From Protonemura montana (Eukaryota > Arthropoda > Insecta > Plecoptera > Nemouridae): 64,000 nucleotides of DNA. Positions within the stretch are counted from its first letter, which is position 1; every line of letters begins with the position of its first letter. A program made the position numbers and the translations under genes. Location: contig OX387611.1 in NCBI GenBank assembly GCA_947568835.1, forward strand, positions 8,684,001 to 8,748,000, given 5' to 3'. The notes under the pieces are model-generated. The model was not told where the DNA came from. It searched no databases and was given only the letters and a program-made list of their open reading frames with translations. This document shows positions 52,841 to 64,000 of the stretch, one piece after another.

Positions 52841-53587
52841 TATAATAATAAAATTCCGACGTAAATAGAGTTCATTTTTTAGAAAAATCAAAAAAAAATT
52901 GGTTTTTGGATAACCGTTTTGTTTTGGACAACCGAAAGTGATCAATATGTGTACACCAAACGTAGCAAAGGTGTGAAATACACCAAAATTAGGTTGTTAC
53001 GAAATTTTTGAGCCCGGATGTTATTTCCGTCTCTTTTTATTCATAAATGTTCAGCTTAATATTGTCAATTTTAATTTTGGCCACTTTCCTTTGATCTTAA
53101 CAATGGATCGGCTTCATATTTTACCATCCCAAAATATCGCTATGCTCATCTTGCAACTCAAATTGCATTCGCAAAACCTTGGTCTACTAACCATTCTATT
53201 CTTTGACCTCAATAAATAGTTAATCCATAATTATCAACCATTTAAACCTACCACCTCTAAATTCTTAGTCTTAATAGCGGCTTTTCAGTGGTCCTTTACG
53301 TTATTAACAAACTGTTAACAACAAAACACGTCTTCTGCTTGGCGGTTGCTTGGCAAATAACAAATAAACTGACCGTTAGATTCTTAACGGTTCGCTAAAA
53401 AACCGGTCCTTATTATGAAAACCTGAAATTTATCTGTCAAGTGTAAAAATATCATTTATGTGGCTTCAAAGCGTTTGCCCACTAAAATGCAACTAAAAAG
53501 ATTGCAAAACCCTCATCTGAACTTTTTTTTTCTGTTTAGATCATTTATATCCTGACAGCAGCGTCTTTTCCATTACAGCACAGAGCT
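52841..53587. other. Intergenic and 5' region of the NRF-6-like gene
   Basis: AT-rich, no coding segment. A typical 3' splice site (ttttccattacag) ends at 53578, nine bases before the start codon, so the gene probably has an upstream non-coding exon that I cannot place. Confidence 0.4.
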
Positions 53588-56500
53588 ATGCGTTGGCTGG
53601 TGCTTGTTTTGTCGGCGTTGGCCAGCGCTGCAGCTGCCGAGCCCGACATGTACGCCTCGGAGATCTTCCCGCAGCTTCCTATTGTTGCCGTTGCGTCCGA
53701 CAACCCCCGGTGCAGAGAAGACAGTCAGACGCTGCTTGTCAATCTGCGAAACTCGACGGCGTGGGCGATCAAAAGTGAGTCTAGCATTTTATCAATTTCG
53801 GTGATCATGAAAAGTTGAGAGAAAATCATTCTATGGCCTTTGAGAGTTGTAAGGAGTTTTAAGGATTTAAAAAAATTGCTTTTCAACGAAAATAAAATAA
53901 CCTAGCCGACTTCTTCAGCGTAGCAACAATGGAGAATGCTTTTAGGTGAAGTCACCGTTGCTTCGAGTAAATTTCTTGCAGATTGCTTGCATTTGAGACT
54001 GGTTTACGCTGATTTCATATTTATTAATGCTAACCTCAATGAATGATATACATGTGTATTGTATCGATATTTTGAAAAGGGACGGCCGCAAGCGTCATCT
54101 GTCGGCACCTACCGTTATCACGTGCTGCCGGCTCGTTTGCTCAGCAGAAAGTTAAAAATTAACTCTGACCACATTAACTATGAAATCGATGGTAGAACTA
54201 ACGACTAAACGCCTCCTCATTGCAGTGTGGGACGCAAGCGCCAAGGGTGTGGACGGGCTGCTCGTGGGCAACGTCTTCCAGATGGGCAACTTCGACGAAT
54301 GTGTGGCCCAGGTGCACCCGATGCGCGCGCAGTATTGTCTGGTGACAGTGGCATTGTCACCAAACGCAGGCGCAGAAAACAAACACGACAGAACCAAGGG
54401 GTCGGTCTGGGACAAGATCAAAGTGAGCATTTTTGTTTAGTTTATTTTTAGATTTATATTTTATTAAGCGAGAGAAAATACTTTACCGCCAGAGGCGCTA
54501 CCGGTCGTTTTGGGGCGACATGTGGACCAGCTGTCAATTTAAAAATCATGCAAAACATCTAAGCTAATGTTAGCCATAATTATGTTTGCTTAAAAGTCAT
54601 TTTCGTGTTAACAAGTTTTGAGCTTTGAGCTTTACCTCCAAATCTTTGAGGGTTGTGAATTCGGTCCCTGAGCTCAATTTAAAAACTTATCTAACCTAAC
54701 CTAAACATGGCGTTTTCACTAGTTTTTAGCAGTCTTTGAGCGTAGCGAGCGGGGCAAAATGTTCAATTCAACTCACCGTAGAAAAAAATCACTAGTGTGT
54801 TTGAGTCGCATTTTTCGCATTTTTTTTTCATCACTTGACGCGTTTATGTTCGCGACATAGCGGCTAAAATGCCTGCTTCGATTAGATCGAAATTTGTAAA
54901 GCATATTACTGTGTACTCAACCTAGACTCCCTACGTGTTTTAGCAAAATATGTTGAATAGTTTAGAAACTATTTAAAATTTCCGAAAATTTAACAAAGAT
55001 TTACGAACATTTTGTAAACTATTTGAAATGGGTTTTAAATGCTAAGTAAAGCCCAAATAAAATTTCCCGACGTTTCGCAACATGTACTAGCTACTTCTTC
55101 GAGGGTTAGAGCAGTCCTTGAAGAAGTAGCTAGTACATGTTACGTCATGAAACGTCGGGAAGTTTAATTGTCCCTTACTTAGCATTCAAAACCCATTTCA
55201 AATAGTTTTTCTTAAAACTAGTGCTAAGGATAAATCAAGTAGACATGAGTCTAAAAACCATCATATTGGAAACATTTTTTATTGAAAATTTCAATCCCGG
55301 GCAAACTTCTAACCAGATTTGGATGAAACTTGCAGCACACCTTCACCAGACAAATTGTCAAGCTGACATTTTGGGATATAGCTTTTTAATGGCAATGCTG
55401 ACATTTATTAATAGCAAATGGCAAAACTTTTTTGGGACAGCAAAAATAAGCTCGGAAAAAGCTTTAAGCGATGGGTAGAAAAAAAATGCCATAATTTTTC
55501 AAGTGGAATGCCAATTTGCAGCATTCTTTTGAAACCTGAATTTCTTTGCGAAGCGATGAAATCAAAAGTTTTTAAGGACACCACAATTAAGCTACAAAAT
55601 AAACTCTGAACGAGATGGAAAATAAATGTTGATATGTCGCAAGTGGGGGGACAACCTGACGCACTCCGGCGAATGAAGTTGATGCACTAACTTTCATCCC
55701 TCTAACATCTCTCCCAAAAAATACTGGCCTTGAGTATGATGGTCACCCATTCAAAACCTGACTCAGCAGTGTTAAATTCGGTGATCTCACTAGAACCGCG
55801 GTTAACCCAGCACGCCAAATCGATCAGTGCTATCGTCATAATACTGTTTGTCAAACGCCCTTCCATGTCGTATAGTACAACGGCGACCCCTCCAAAGTCC
55901 GTCGCGACGTGATCCACTGGGCGTTGTGCGTGCCGGCGTCCTGCTCGCACGCTGACATCAAGGAGGCGATCAACTTGCATCTAGTGACGACCGGGAGAAA
56001 CAACTCTGTGCACGTCACGGTTGACGACGGAGCTTGCCAGACCGGACGCCAGGAGGAGCGACTGTCATCCGGCGCCATCGCGTTTTGGTAACTGTGTTCT
56101 TGATTTAGAACTGTTTTCGGATTGAGAAATTACAAAATTGTTGATCCCACGGTATTTTCGCAACATGAACCAGTAATAATCCTCTGTGATTGGTTGGCAT
56201 AAGCACAGAGCTAGAGGAAGTTAGAATATTTTAACATTGTTAAATCATTTGCTTGTGCACCAGCATGGTGCATTGGTTTCGATTGTGCAGTCTCATACGA
56301 TTCCTAGGCTATCTTGTGCTTGCACTTATTGTTAATTCAATTGTTCGTGTATTTGTCAATATGACCCAAAATTGATAGAGCAAAAAGCAGAAGCACTTGT
56401 ATAGCAAACAAGAACCTGAACACTGCGATATCGAACAAAGACGAACCTACTGGCCAATTGAAATAATAAATAAATAAAAACTCGGTGTAGCACGGTTTTT

Positions 56501-59500
56501 TCGATACAGCTTACGATAACCTACAACAATTTATGATGGTTTTTAGACTCATGTCTACTTGATTTATCCTTAGCACTAGTTTTAACAAAAACTATTTGAA
56601 ATGGGGTTTGAATGCTAAGTAAAGGACCACTAAATTTCCCGACTAGTTACTTTTTCAAGGGTTAAAGCAGTCCTGAACTGCTCTAAGTAACTAGTACATG
56701 TTACGAAACGTCGGGAAATTTAGTTGTCCTTTACTTAGCATTCAAAACCCATTGCAAATAGTTTCTTTTTTTAACCTATAACAATGTTTATATTTAAAAT
56801 TTTATGAAAATTGTTTTACTATGTATATATCTTCAACTGCCATGTTCAGAGTTTATTTCAAATGTCAACGCTTTCTTTTCAGCGTCGTGTTGGGTGTGAT
56901 AGTCGGCGTCGCCGTCGGTTGCACAGTTTTAGACTTCTACTCCGGCAGCGGCGACGACAAGGAAGACAAACGTAAGCAAGTCGTAAACCAAAACGTCCTG
57001 ACCCACCGGTTGAGAACCACTGCTCTAGACCAATTCATACCCGAACTTTGACGTAACTTCGATCTGCTGCATAATTGCTAACGCCAAAGTGAACAGAGAC
57101 ATTAAAATCTTGGCAACCCACTAGGGAAGTCTAGAAATACAAATGACTCGTGCCCAGTGCATCGGGCAGTTCATACCAATTTCATTGAAATAGGTGGGAT
57201 GGGTGGGTGGGTAAGGGTTGTCATGGCAATCTAAAGCAAGTAACCCGTGCCCAGCATCGAACAGTTCATCACAATGTAATAGTAATGGGTGGGTGAAACA
57301 AGAGTTGTCATGGCAATCTAAAACAAGTAACCCGTGTCCGGCATTGGGCAGTTCATGGCAATATATTAGTAATGGGTGGGTGAAACAAGGGTTGACATGA
57401 CAATCCAAAATCGGTCGCTGCTGATAAACCCTGGTCCAGCTTGTAAATCCTACCTTTCACCCACCACATACAGAGAATAACGCAATTGGCTACCTGCTCT
57501 GCTTCTCAATGCGCAAGAACTGGGCTGAGATGGGCCTCCGCGTGGATTCTGATCTTAATTTCTTACACGGAATTCGCTTCTTGTGCATGTGCATCATCAT
57601 CTTCGGCCATCGCCTTGGCAATATCATCTCCAGGCCAGTGCAGAACTTCGAGTACGTCGAGCAGGTACACATTATTTCGTGTCATCGTTTTCATTGATTC
57701 TAGTTCTGGTCGCTACAGATTTTGACAGGTTTCTCTGCCCGCTTAAAGAGCTTGTCATGTTGTTAACCATTTTTATTTTTTATTTATTTATTATTTAAGT
57801 CTAGGAATTCCTACTCTGTTGTAATACAGAGGAATGTACAGACTATACTATATTATAAGATATAAAAATATTAAAAAAAAAAAAAATGAATAATAACTTC
57901 TTATGGAAATAGAAAAGGAATTTAGTTAATAAGTTAATTATTAATAAGTTAAAAGTTAATTAGTTAATAGTGAACACATACCAATAGTAAATTCGTTGTA
58001 GTTTCTTGTAGACCTATGTCAATTCAGTATTTTAAAGTTGGAAGCTTATCCACAACCTTTTGTTGAAAAAATATTTGTTTCACTACAATTCTCTGATGGC
58101 AGACGAGTGCTAGCGTTTGCCATCGTACAAGTTATTATATATTTAAATTGGAACCCAGAATATTGAGGCAGAGTGCGTTGACCATTAGGAAAGAGCTGGC
58201 CCCGAAAACATCACGTATTTTGAATGGCAAGTCTTTTCGTCTGGAAAGTGGTGCTGGTGTCATGTCAGGTCAAGGGTCAGGTCATGTCAAAAAATGAACT
58301 CCTATCGATAGTGAGATCCCAGCATGGTACATAACCCGCTTTAAAATCTTGCATCCAATATATTTTTGAAAGTTTGTGCAGAAGACAATTAATAATGTAA
58401 ATAGAACATGCTCTAATTGCAAAGATGCTACAGTAGTCTGCTGTGGCCGTTCTTGAGTTGAATTTTGGCAACAGCATTGACGCGAGTTGCCGTTCAGACG
58501 GAACTAGTTTTCTAGTGTGGTAGACTGCTGCAGCAGAGTGCCGTGAATTCAGCTCCTGTGTAAACCATCTTACAGCAATACAATCAGCCCTACGCCCTCA
58601 TCATCTACAAAGGAGATCTACTGGTCGACGTCTTCTTTCTCTTTAGCGGCATCCTCTGCACTTACATCCTGTGTCTAACGCTTGACAAGAGGAAGGTCAA
58701 CCCGCTAACAGTCGTCGTTCTACGATTTATCAGGTGAGGCAGCTTACATCCCTTAAGACACCGAAGAAACATACAGTTGTGTGAATATTTTTCAGTTATA
58801 GTCAGTTAAGGTTGTTCGGTAAATATTTGCTTAAATCAAAGCCCTCCAAAAAGTAGTGGTAGGTAAGCGTCGTTATTTTTTTTATTACAAATGGTTTGGG
58901 AGCTGTGCCTCCCAAGATTTACTTGTAGCCCCCTTACCCTCTTAAAAAGATAAAGAAAAAATAAGGCGAATTTAGAACGCAACTCAAATTTTGTTCGCGA
59001 ATACCAAGTATGTAACAAACTTATCTCCTAGTATGTAATCGCTGTTGTCGGTTTCTTCGCAGACTGACCCCCGTGTACATGGTAGTAGTCTTTTTCTACG
59101 CCACCTTGATGTACCACGTGAACGACGGGCCGTTGTGGCAACAACTTATTGGTCCTGAACGAGACGCATGTGTCGAAAACTGGTGGACAAACCTGCTTTA
59201 CATCAGCAACTACGTCAAAGACGACGAGATGGTAAGAGGTTAATTGCATTTAAATATGAGTGTAGAGCAAGTAAAGTAAGAAAAATGCTTCGGGAGTGAC
59301 CCGAGAGCGAGCAACTCTGCCGATCGAACACGTGAAAGTTGCACTGGGTCAGAGTCACATGCCCAGTCGAACACGTGAAAGTTGCACTGGGACAGAGTCA
59401 CATGCCCAGTCGAACACGTGAAAGTTGCACTGGGACAGAGTCACATGCCCAGTCGAACACGTGAAAGTTGGACTGGGACAGAGTCACATGCCCAGTCGAA

Positions 59501-62500
59501 CACGTGGAAGTTGCACTGGGGCAGAGTCACATGCCCAGTCAAACACGTGAAAGTTGCACTGGGACAGAGTCACATGCTCAGTCGAACACGTGAAAGTTGC
59601 ACTGGGGCAGAGACACATGCCCAGTCGAACAAAATTTGCACTGGGACAGAGTCACATGCCCAGAAGAACACGTGAAAGTTGCACTGGGACAGAGTCACAT
59701 GCCCAGTCGAACACGTGAAAGTTGCACTGGGACAGAGTCACATGCAGTCGAACACGTGAAAGTTGCACTGGGGCAGAGTCACATACCCAGTCGAACACGT
59801 GAAAGTTGCACTGGGACAGAGTCACATGCCCAGTCGAACACGTGAAAGTTGCACTGGGGCAGAGTCACATGCCCAGTCGAACACGCAGAACGCTCCTAGG
59901 CCACACCAGGCGCGCATCGGGGCAGCCAATCGAAGACGACATTATTGTACTCCGTTGGTCTCCTTGACTCCAGATTGCTCTCTGTCGTATTGATCAGACA
60001 TTCTCGAAATGTTCCTTTAAATCATAAAATATTAGGTAACATTATTTTATTTTGTATGCGTAACGTTCAAATTGCCTCCTCCTTTGCAGTGTATGATCCA
60101 TAGTTGGTACCTGCCCTGTGACACGCACTTCTTCGCCATCACCCTCTTCGTGGTCCTGGTGCTTCACAAACACCCTAAGTCCGGCATCTGCATCTTAACG
60201 GTGTTGATCTTCGCCTCTGCATTGGTGCCATTCCTCATCACCTTCATCGGCAGGAAGTCACCGTTACTTTACTTCTACTCCGAGTAAGGCCACAAGGACA
60301 GCGCCACCACAGTGTGACAAAGAGACAGACTAAGCGGTAGCCGGCCCTTGGTGCTGTTGGACAGGAGCAGCCAACACCGTGTGTCAAAGGGCCAAGGCTC
60401 AGCGGTGGCCGGTCCTTGGTGCTGTTGGACAGGAGCAGCCAACACAGTGTGTCAAAGGGCTAAGGCTCAGCGGTGGCCAGCCCTAGGTGCTATAAGACAG
60501 GATCATGCTGCGTACCGGCACCGGTTTCACCCTCTTTTCACTGCTACGCCACCTTTTTTTTTTTTTTTTTTTTTTTGCCGGGCCCCCATTCTGCCACGGC
60601 AGCATGGCGATCGCTGTACACTACATCGCCTCTACCTTACACTATCAAAGATTGTGCAGCCCGTTACAAATAACAGGAATCTCTGATGTGCGGACATGCA
60701 AGGATTCATGCAAGGATCAACAATGTCGGGAGAGGTAGAATGTATTGTTCAGCTTTTCGGCTGGTATAATTCTGTCAAGCTTGGTAGTTAGTAAGTTGAC
60801 ATTACAAGAAGGAATCGAGAAGAGAGATAGAGGCAGTAAAAAGACTGACACGGAAGAAAGATTGTGACGATCATAAACTCTGCCGTAACATGCAGATAGA
60901 AAAGAGCAGGTTGCATTCCCACTTGAAGTGAGTTTGCTACACTAGGATTAATTTGAGTTTGCCACTTTCTGGGGTGCTTGTACCAACCTAGAAAACATGA
61001 CACCATGATGCTACTGTTAGCTATCCGATTTAAAAGTAACAAAATAATGTTTTTCTTTGGTTGAAACATTTCATAATTTCAGGAAAATAAAATATTTAAT
61101 GAAAAACAATAAATGTTTATCAACCAAAGTTAAAATTAATATATTTTGGATTACTTTTAACTTTTATCAGGTGTAGGCAGGAAACCAAGCTCGCAAACTG
61201 CTTTTTGGCAGCCATTGCTAGAATCCGCTAGTGTACGGTAGGTATTTAGCAGAAGTCATTAGGACTTTTAGTTTTGCATTTAAGTTCTTATTTTTCAATA
61301 TAATTAATTTCACGTAAATAAACTGATGAATCCTCAAAGAATTTAAGTGCATGATGCATTGTTTGGTCATAATTTTCTGGTTAATTTCAAACTCCCCGGT
61401 GAAGACTGGCTTTATTTTGTATTCTAAAGTTGGCAATGTGTAATCAGAGTCCACCAGCTTGTGGCAAGGTAAGGCTAACACAACTGTAAATCTGCGCTAC
61501 GCCAACCTTACTTCAACAGCCAATAAACCAGTTGCACTCAGACAGAGCTAACACTGTGTGTCAAAGGGCCGGCCCTTGGTGTTGGATGGAGCGGGCTGCG
61601 TGCCAGCACCGAATTTGGATACATTTTATTACTTGATTGCAGATTCTTCGTCGCCCCTAAAACACACCAAGTCTTCCAGATGTTGTACACCAAGTCGCAC
61701 GCTCGTGCCAGTCCCTATTTTGTCGGCGTGGCAACAGGATACATCTTCTACCGCACGCGTGCGCTCAAGAAGAATTACGAGGTAAAACCAATTGAACCAA
61801 TTTCTCGCAGAACTCGTGTTGAAAGATGGAATATATCTATGGAGGCACAGCAAAGAAACGAAAATATTGCTTACAATCCAAAAACGTGTGTTAATATACA
61901 TAAGAGGAGCGAGCGCAAACCCAACAGCGGTAATTTATACCAATGATTCGTGGAATCCACCATAAGGAAGTTGTAAATATTTCATTTTCCCTTAATTGCT
62001 AATAAATAACACTTGATAATGAGCTATTTGGACACTGGCTTTTTGAGACGATTTTAGTGTATTTGATGAGAATGACAGTTCTCCAAGGAGTAGAACCATG
62101 AGGCTGTGAATACTCACAGTCATTCTGATTCTAGTGACGCTATACCACGTCACAACCTGTCAAACTCAAATAACTCCAATTTGACGTTGGATTCGTTGCT
62201 GTATTATTTAAATTGCAAACGCTTGCAATGCGCGGTGTATTATATCATTAACAACACTTTAACTGTCTCAAAAATTGGTGCCCAAACGCGGACTCGGGGT
62301 TCGAGTATTTGATCAATTTAGATTCAGTGCCTCACAAAAATGGACTTGAAAGATCCACACGACCTCCAAGGATGCTAAACGCCTCCTAACGACACCAATG
62401 TTCCAGTGGAAGGCTCGTGCGGGGTTGGCGATCTCTGCGCTCATCGGCATCGCCTCTGTGCTACCGGCGTTTATGTTCTACGACCCCGATTGGAAGTATG

Positions 62501-63746
62501 ACCCTCTACAGGCAGCGCTCTACGCTGGACTTCATCGCATTGTGTGGGCGGTGGGCTGTGGTGGTATTGTTTCGTCCATTGGCTTCAACAAGTCTTGTGA
62601 GTTTGTTTTTTTAAGTACCTAAATGATAAATAATTATTCTAACTTGAATTGGGTGGGCATTATCTGGTCCAGTTAAACGGTTACTCTGGTTTGAAGAGTT
62701 TGTCTAACGTTAATAGACCCTTGGTTCTCGGCGTTTTGACGGGTCAAGGCCCGCCATCTTTAGGAGAATGACACTGCACTTGCTACGCGCTCTTTTCTAA
62801 GGACTCTGACTACATGTCTCTATTTTTCCCCTCTAGCGATTTTCAACGCCATCCTCTCGTGGTACCCATGGACGGTGTTCAGCAAGCTCGTATACTGTCA
62901 GTACCTCGTGCATTTCACGATGCAGACGATCCATTTGGCGAGCATGCGCAGTCCTCAGCACTACGACTGGCTGAATGTTGTGAGTAGAGCAAAAAACACC
63001 ACTTTTCGCTAGCTAAATGATAAAGCTGATTGAACCGAACGGTTTGGCGTGTTGGAAACACCACTTCACATGAGATCACAGAAGTTAAGCAACACTGCGC
63101 TGGGTCAGGTATTAGCCCTAACATGACCTAATCTGTTCGGAAGAGAGGTTGGAGGGATGAAAGTTAGTACACCAACTTCATTCGCCTTGCAATTATCAAC
63201 CTCTCGACAGCATGGATATGTGAAGGAATCGTGTTGTTTGAGTTGTACTGTCCTTCGGAAGGGACGTTAAGCCGGTGGTCCCCTTGTGGTCCGTTGGTGC
63301 TTTTCGTCAAGAGAAGCTACGTGCCGGCACCGGGTTTCCCCTCCTCCTTTCTAGGCTATGTTACGTTCAACAACTTCCACCCATTCACCGATGTCATTAG
63401 ACCAGTGCCACAGGGCCCTTTGTCAAAACAGTGCGTCGTTAAACCCCAAGAAGCAATCAAAGCTGACCTAACAGTCATAATGTCACTGATATGATGTCTA
63501 AACATTTGCTCTGGACCAATCAGAGGAAAGAACGGTTACACACAAAAGTGGCCGGTTCAAGGGTTCTGTGAAGACATGTGCCCGTAAAGCTTGTAAATCG
63601 CCTCGCCTGAATACCACCTCGTCGCGTTCCATCCAGTTTAGCCAGTCGTTGTCGGACATCTGCTGGTCGCTGATCATTGCCCTGGCGCTGCATCTAACGG
63701 TAGAGGCGCCAATCCGTCTTGTCGTTAAACGCCTCTTGCTACCACG
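53588..63746 (+). CDS. NRF-6-like membrane acyltransferase (partial at 3' end)
   Basis: Belongs to the nose-resistant-to-fluoxetine family: an N-terminal NRF domain followed by an acyltransferase-3 membrane domain, implicated in lipid or drug uptake in nematodes; substrate unknown. Exons: 53588-53774, 54226-54422, 55876-56087, 56883-56971, 57474-57664, 58576-58733, 59063-59231, 60090-60283, 61643-61781, 62407-62596, 62837-62979, 63637-63746; all GT-AG and in frame, giving 659 complete codons so far. Signal peptide MRWLVLVLSALASAAAA. The NRF domain has MWDASAKGVDGLLVGNV, GNFDECV and ALCVPASCSHADI. A first membrane helix (VVLGVIVGVAVGCTVLDFY) precedes LHGIRFLCMCIIIFGHR (His about 274), DVFFLFSGILCTY, NWWTNLLYISNY, HSWYLPCDTHFF and LHRIVWAVG. 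The last exon ends in phase 2. A tttacaataaattgttgcag acceptor at the window edge suggests the next exon starts at 63999. Introns carry many repeats. Confidence 0.93.
53905..54160 (+). repeat. Dispersed repeat in NRF-6-like intron 1
   Basis: The best-preserved 3' half of the family: catttgagactggtttacgc, gatattttgaaaaggga, cggccgcaagcgtcatctgt, cacgtgctgccggctcgttt. Other copies lie at 26130 and 33000. Confidence 0.65.
55000..55265. mobile_element. Hairpin repeat family in NRF-6-like intron 2
   Basis: A long hairpin: aaatttcccgacgtttcgca plus acatgtactagctacttctt, mirrored by gaagaagtagctagtacatg and aaacgtcgggaa. The outer arms read tttgaaatgggttttaaatg and cattcaaaacccatttcaaa. It is followed by the cttaaaactagtgctaagga end. 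Confidence 0.85.
55625..55830 (-). mobile_element. 5S-derived SINE, head and part of body
   Basis: Minus strand: atcaccgaatttaacactgc (head) and tgaaagttagtgcatcaact (body). It ends about 45 bases before the 3' splice site of exon 3. Confidence 0.75.
56525..56775. mobile_element. Hairpin repeat family in NRF-6-like intron 3
   Basis: Both halves present: atggtttttagactcatgtc, tgaatgctaagtaaaggacc, and the mirrored tacgaaacgtcgggaaattt and agcattcaaaacccattgca, with aagtaactagtacatg at the centre. Confidence 0.85.
57125..57420 (+). repeat. About 89-bp tandem repeat, 3 copies, in intron 4
   Basis: The unit includes gttgtcatggcaatctaaa, caagtaacccgtgcccagca and tagtaatgggtgggtgaaac. It ends about 55 bases before the 3' splice site of exon 5. 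Confidence 0.9.
59290..59890 (-). repeat. 43-bp E-box minisatellite, second array, in intron 7
   Basis: About 13 copies of the 43-bp family, reverse-complemented relative to 2022-3190 (gtcgaacacgtgaaagttgc, then actgggacagagtcacatgc). Most units keep CACGTG. The left flank (gggagtgacccgagagcgag) is the reverse complement of the right flank of the first array. Confidence 0.95.
60297..60545 (+). repeat. 68-bp minisatellite in intron 8, joined to SINE body
   Basis: About 3 copies of the 68-bp unit (gtggccggtccttggtgctg). The last unit passes without a break into gcgtaccggcaccggtttca, which corresponds to the tacgtgccggcaccgggttt block of the 5S-derived SINE body. Confidence 0.85.
61505..61625 (+). 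repeat. Single-unit version of the 68-bp element
   Basis: cagccaataaaccagttgca, then a cactgtgtgtcaaagggcc block, ggcccttggtgttggatgga and gcgtgccagcaccgaattt. It has one unit only, between the same end blocks that flank the arrays, and lies just before exon 9 (61643). Confidence 0.75.
62000..62300. repeat. Dispersed repeat pieces in intron 9
   Basis: ctccaaggagtagaaccatg and tgtgaatactcacagtcatt resemble about 22453-22500. attgcaaacgcttgcaatgc and gtgcccaaacgcgg resemble the DHDDS intron 1 foldback region. Boundaries are uncertain. Confidence 0.45.
63015..63470 (+). mobile_element. 5S-derived SINE, near full length, in intron 11
   Basis: Plus-strand copy: head gaacggtttggcgtgttgga, agaagttaagcaacactgcg, ctgggtcaggtatt; body gtccttcggaagggacgtta and a gtgccggcaccgggtttccc block; tail accattcaccgatgtcatt-like, ggccctttgtcaaaacagtg and cgtcgttaaacccc. 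The insert lies between exons 11 and 12. Confidence 0.88.
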
Positions 63747-64000
63747 GTGAGTTAAGTTTGGTGCCACCAAAGAAAGTTTCGAACGTTCGAAGCTCGAGGC
63801 CGTTTATTTATTTCACAGGACAGAGTTAACCAGAATTTTCGTTAATGTACATGTTTTTTTTTAAACTGAAAACTCCTTGTCAGAATAAAAACAATAAAAA
63901 CACAATAAACAACATAAAAGTTAGCAAATAACTTGTCTTGGTTGATTGATTGATTGCTTTATTGCTTGCTTCATCACTTTTACAATAAATTGTTGCAGAT

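Noticed and set aside
61680-61946. Longer version of NRF-6-like exon 9 ending at 61946
   Set aside because: Read-through past the donor at 61781/61782 adds residues unlike the family. Splicing to 62407 restores the family sequence (aromatic/Arg-rich LHRIVWAVG region) in phase.

Overview
The window is AT-rich nuclear DNA from an animal, very probably an arthropod. The genes have short exons with GT-AG introns. They include a chemosensory receptor of the insect gustatory receptor type and a NRF-6-like membrane acyltransferase of the kind expanded in arthropods and nematodes. The species cannot be read from the sequence. Six protein-coding genes are supported. They sit among a heavy load of minisatellites, SINE-like elements, foldback elements and a LINE remnant.

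Layout. 1-4289: minisatellites (70-bp and 43-bp units) and SINE pieces, no gene. 4290-5513 (-): single-exon gustatory-receptor-like gene. 6340-6970: 129-bp minisatellite. 7549-12667 (+): SLC33A1, the acetyl-CoA transporter, 8 exons. 16505-27263 (-): CAPN7 (calpain-7), 14 exons, convergent with SLC33A1; one intron holds a 2.2-kb array of 39-bp repeats. 27264-30071: LINE tail and transposon debris. 30072-35919 (+): DHDDS, the catalytic cis-prenyltransferase subunit for dolichol synthesis, 4 coding exons; its first intron holds a 1.8-kb inverted repeat. 35920-45832: about 10 kb of repeats without a recognised gene. 45833-50479 (+): an intronless 1548-residue adhesion-GPCR-like receptor with four GPS-like modules. 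53588 to the window end (+): NRF-6-like acyltransferase, 12 coding exons seen and at least one more beyond the edge.

All exon boundaries given for SLC33A1, CAPN7, DHDDS and the NRF-6-like gene were derived by hand. They keep the reading frame across every junction and use GT/AG sites. For the first three, the resulting proteins agree in length and motif order with the known families.

SLC33A1 (ER acetyl-CoA import), CAPN7 (ESCRT-linked protease) and DHDDS (dolichol for glycosylation) are independent housekeeping genes. Nothing suggests a shared pathway or operon. The most distinctive items are the receptor with four tandem GAIN/GPS-like modules, a 5S-rRNA-derived SINE family with at least a dozen copies, and minisatellite families that recur in the introns of several genes and appear to travel with, or arise from, those SINE-like elements.
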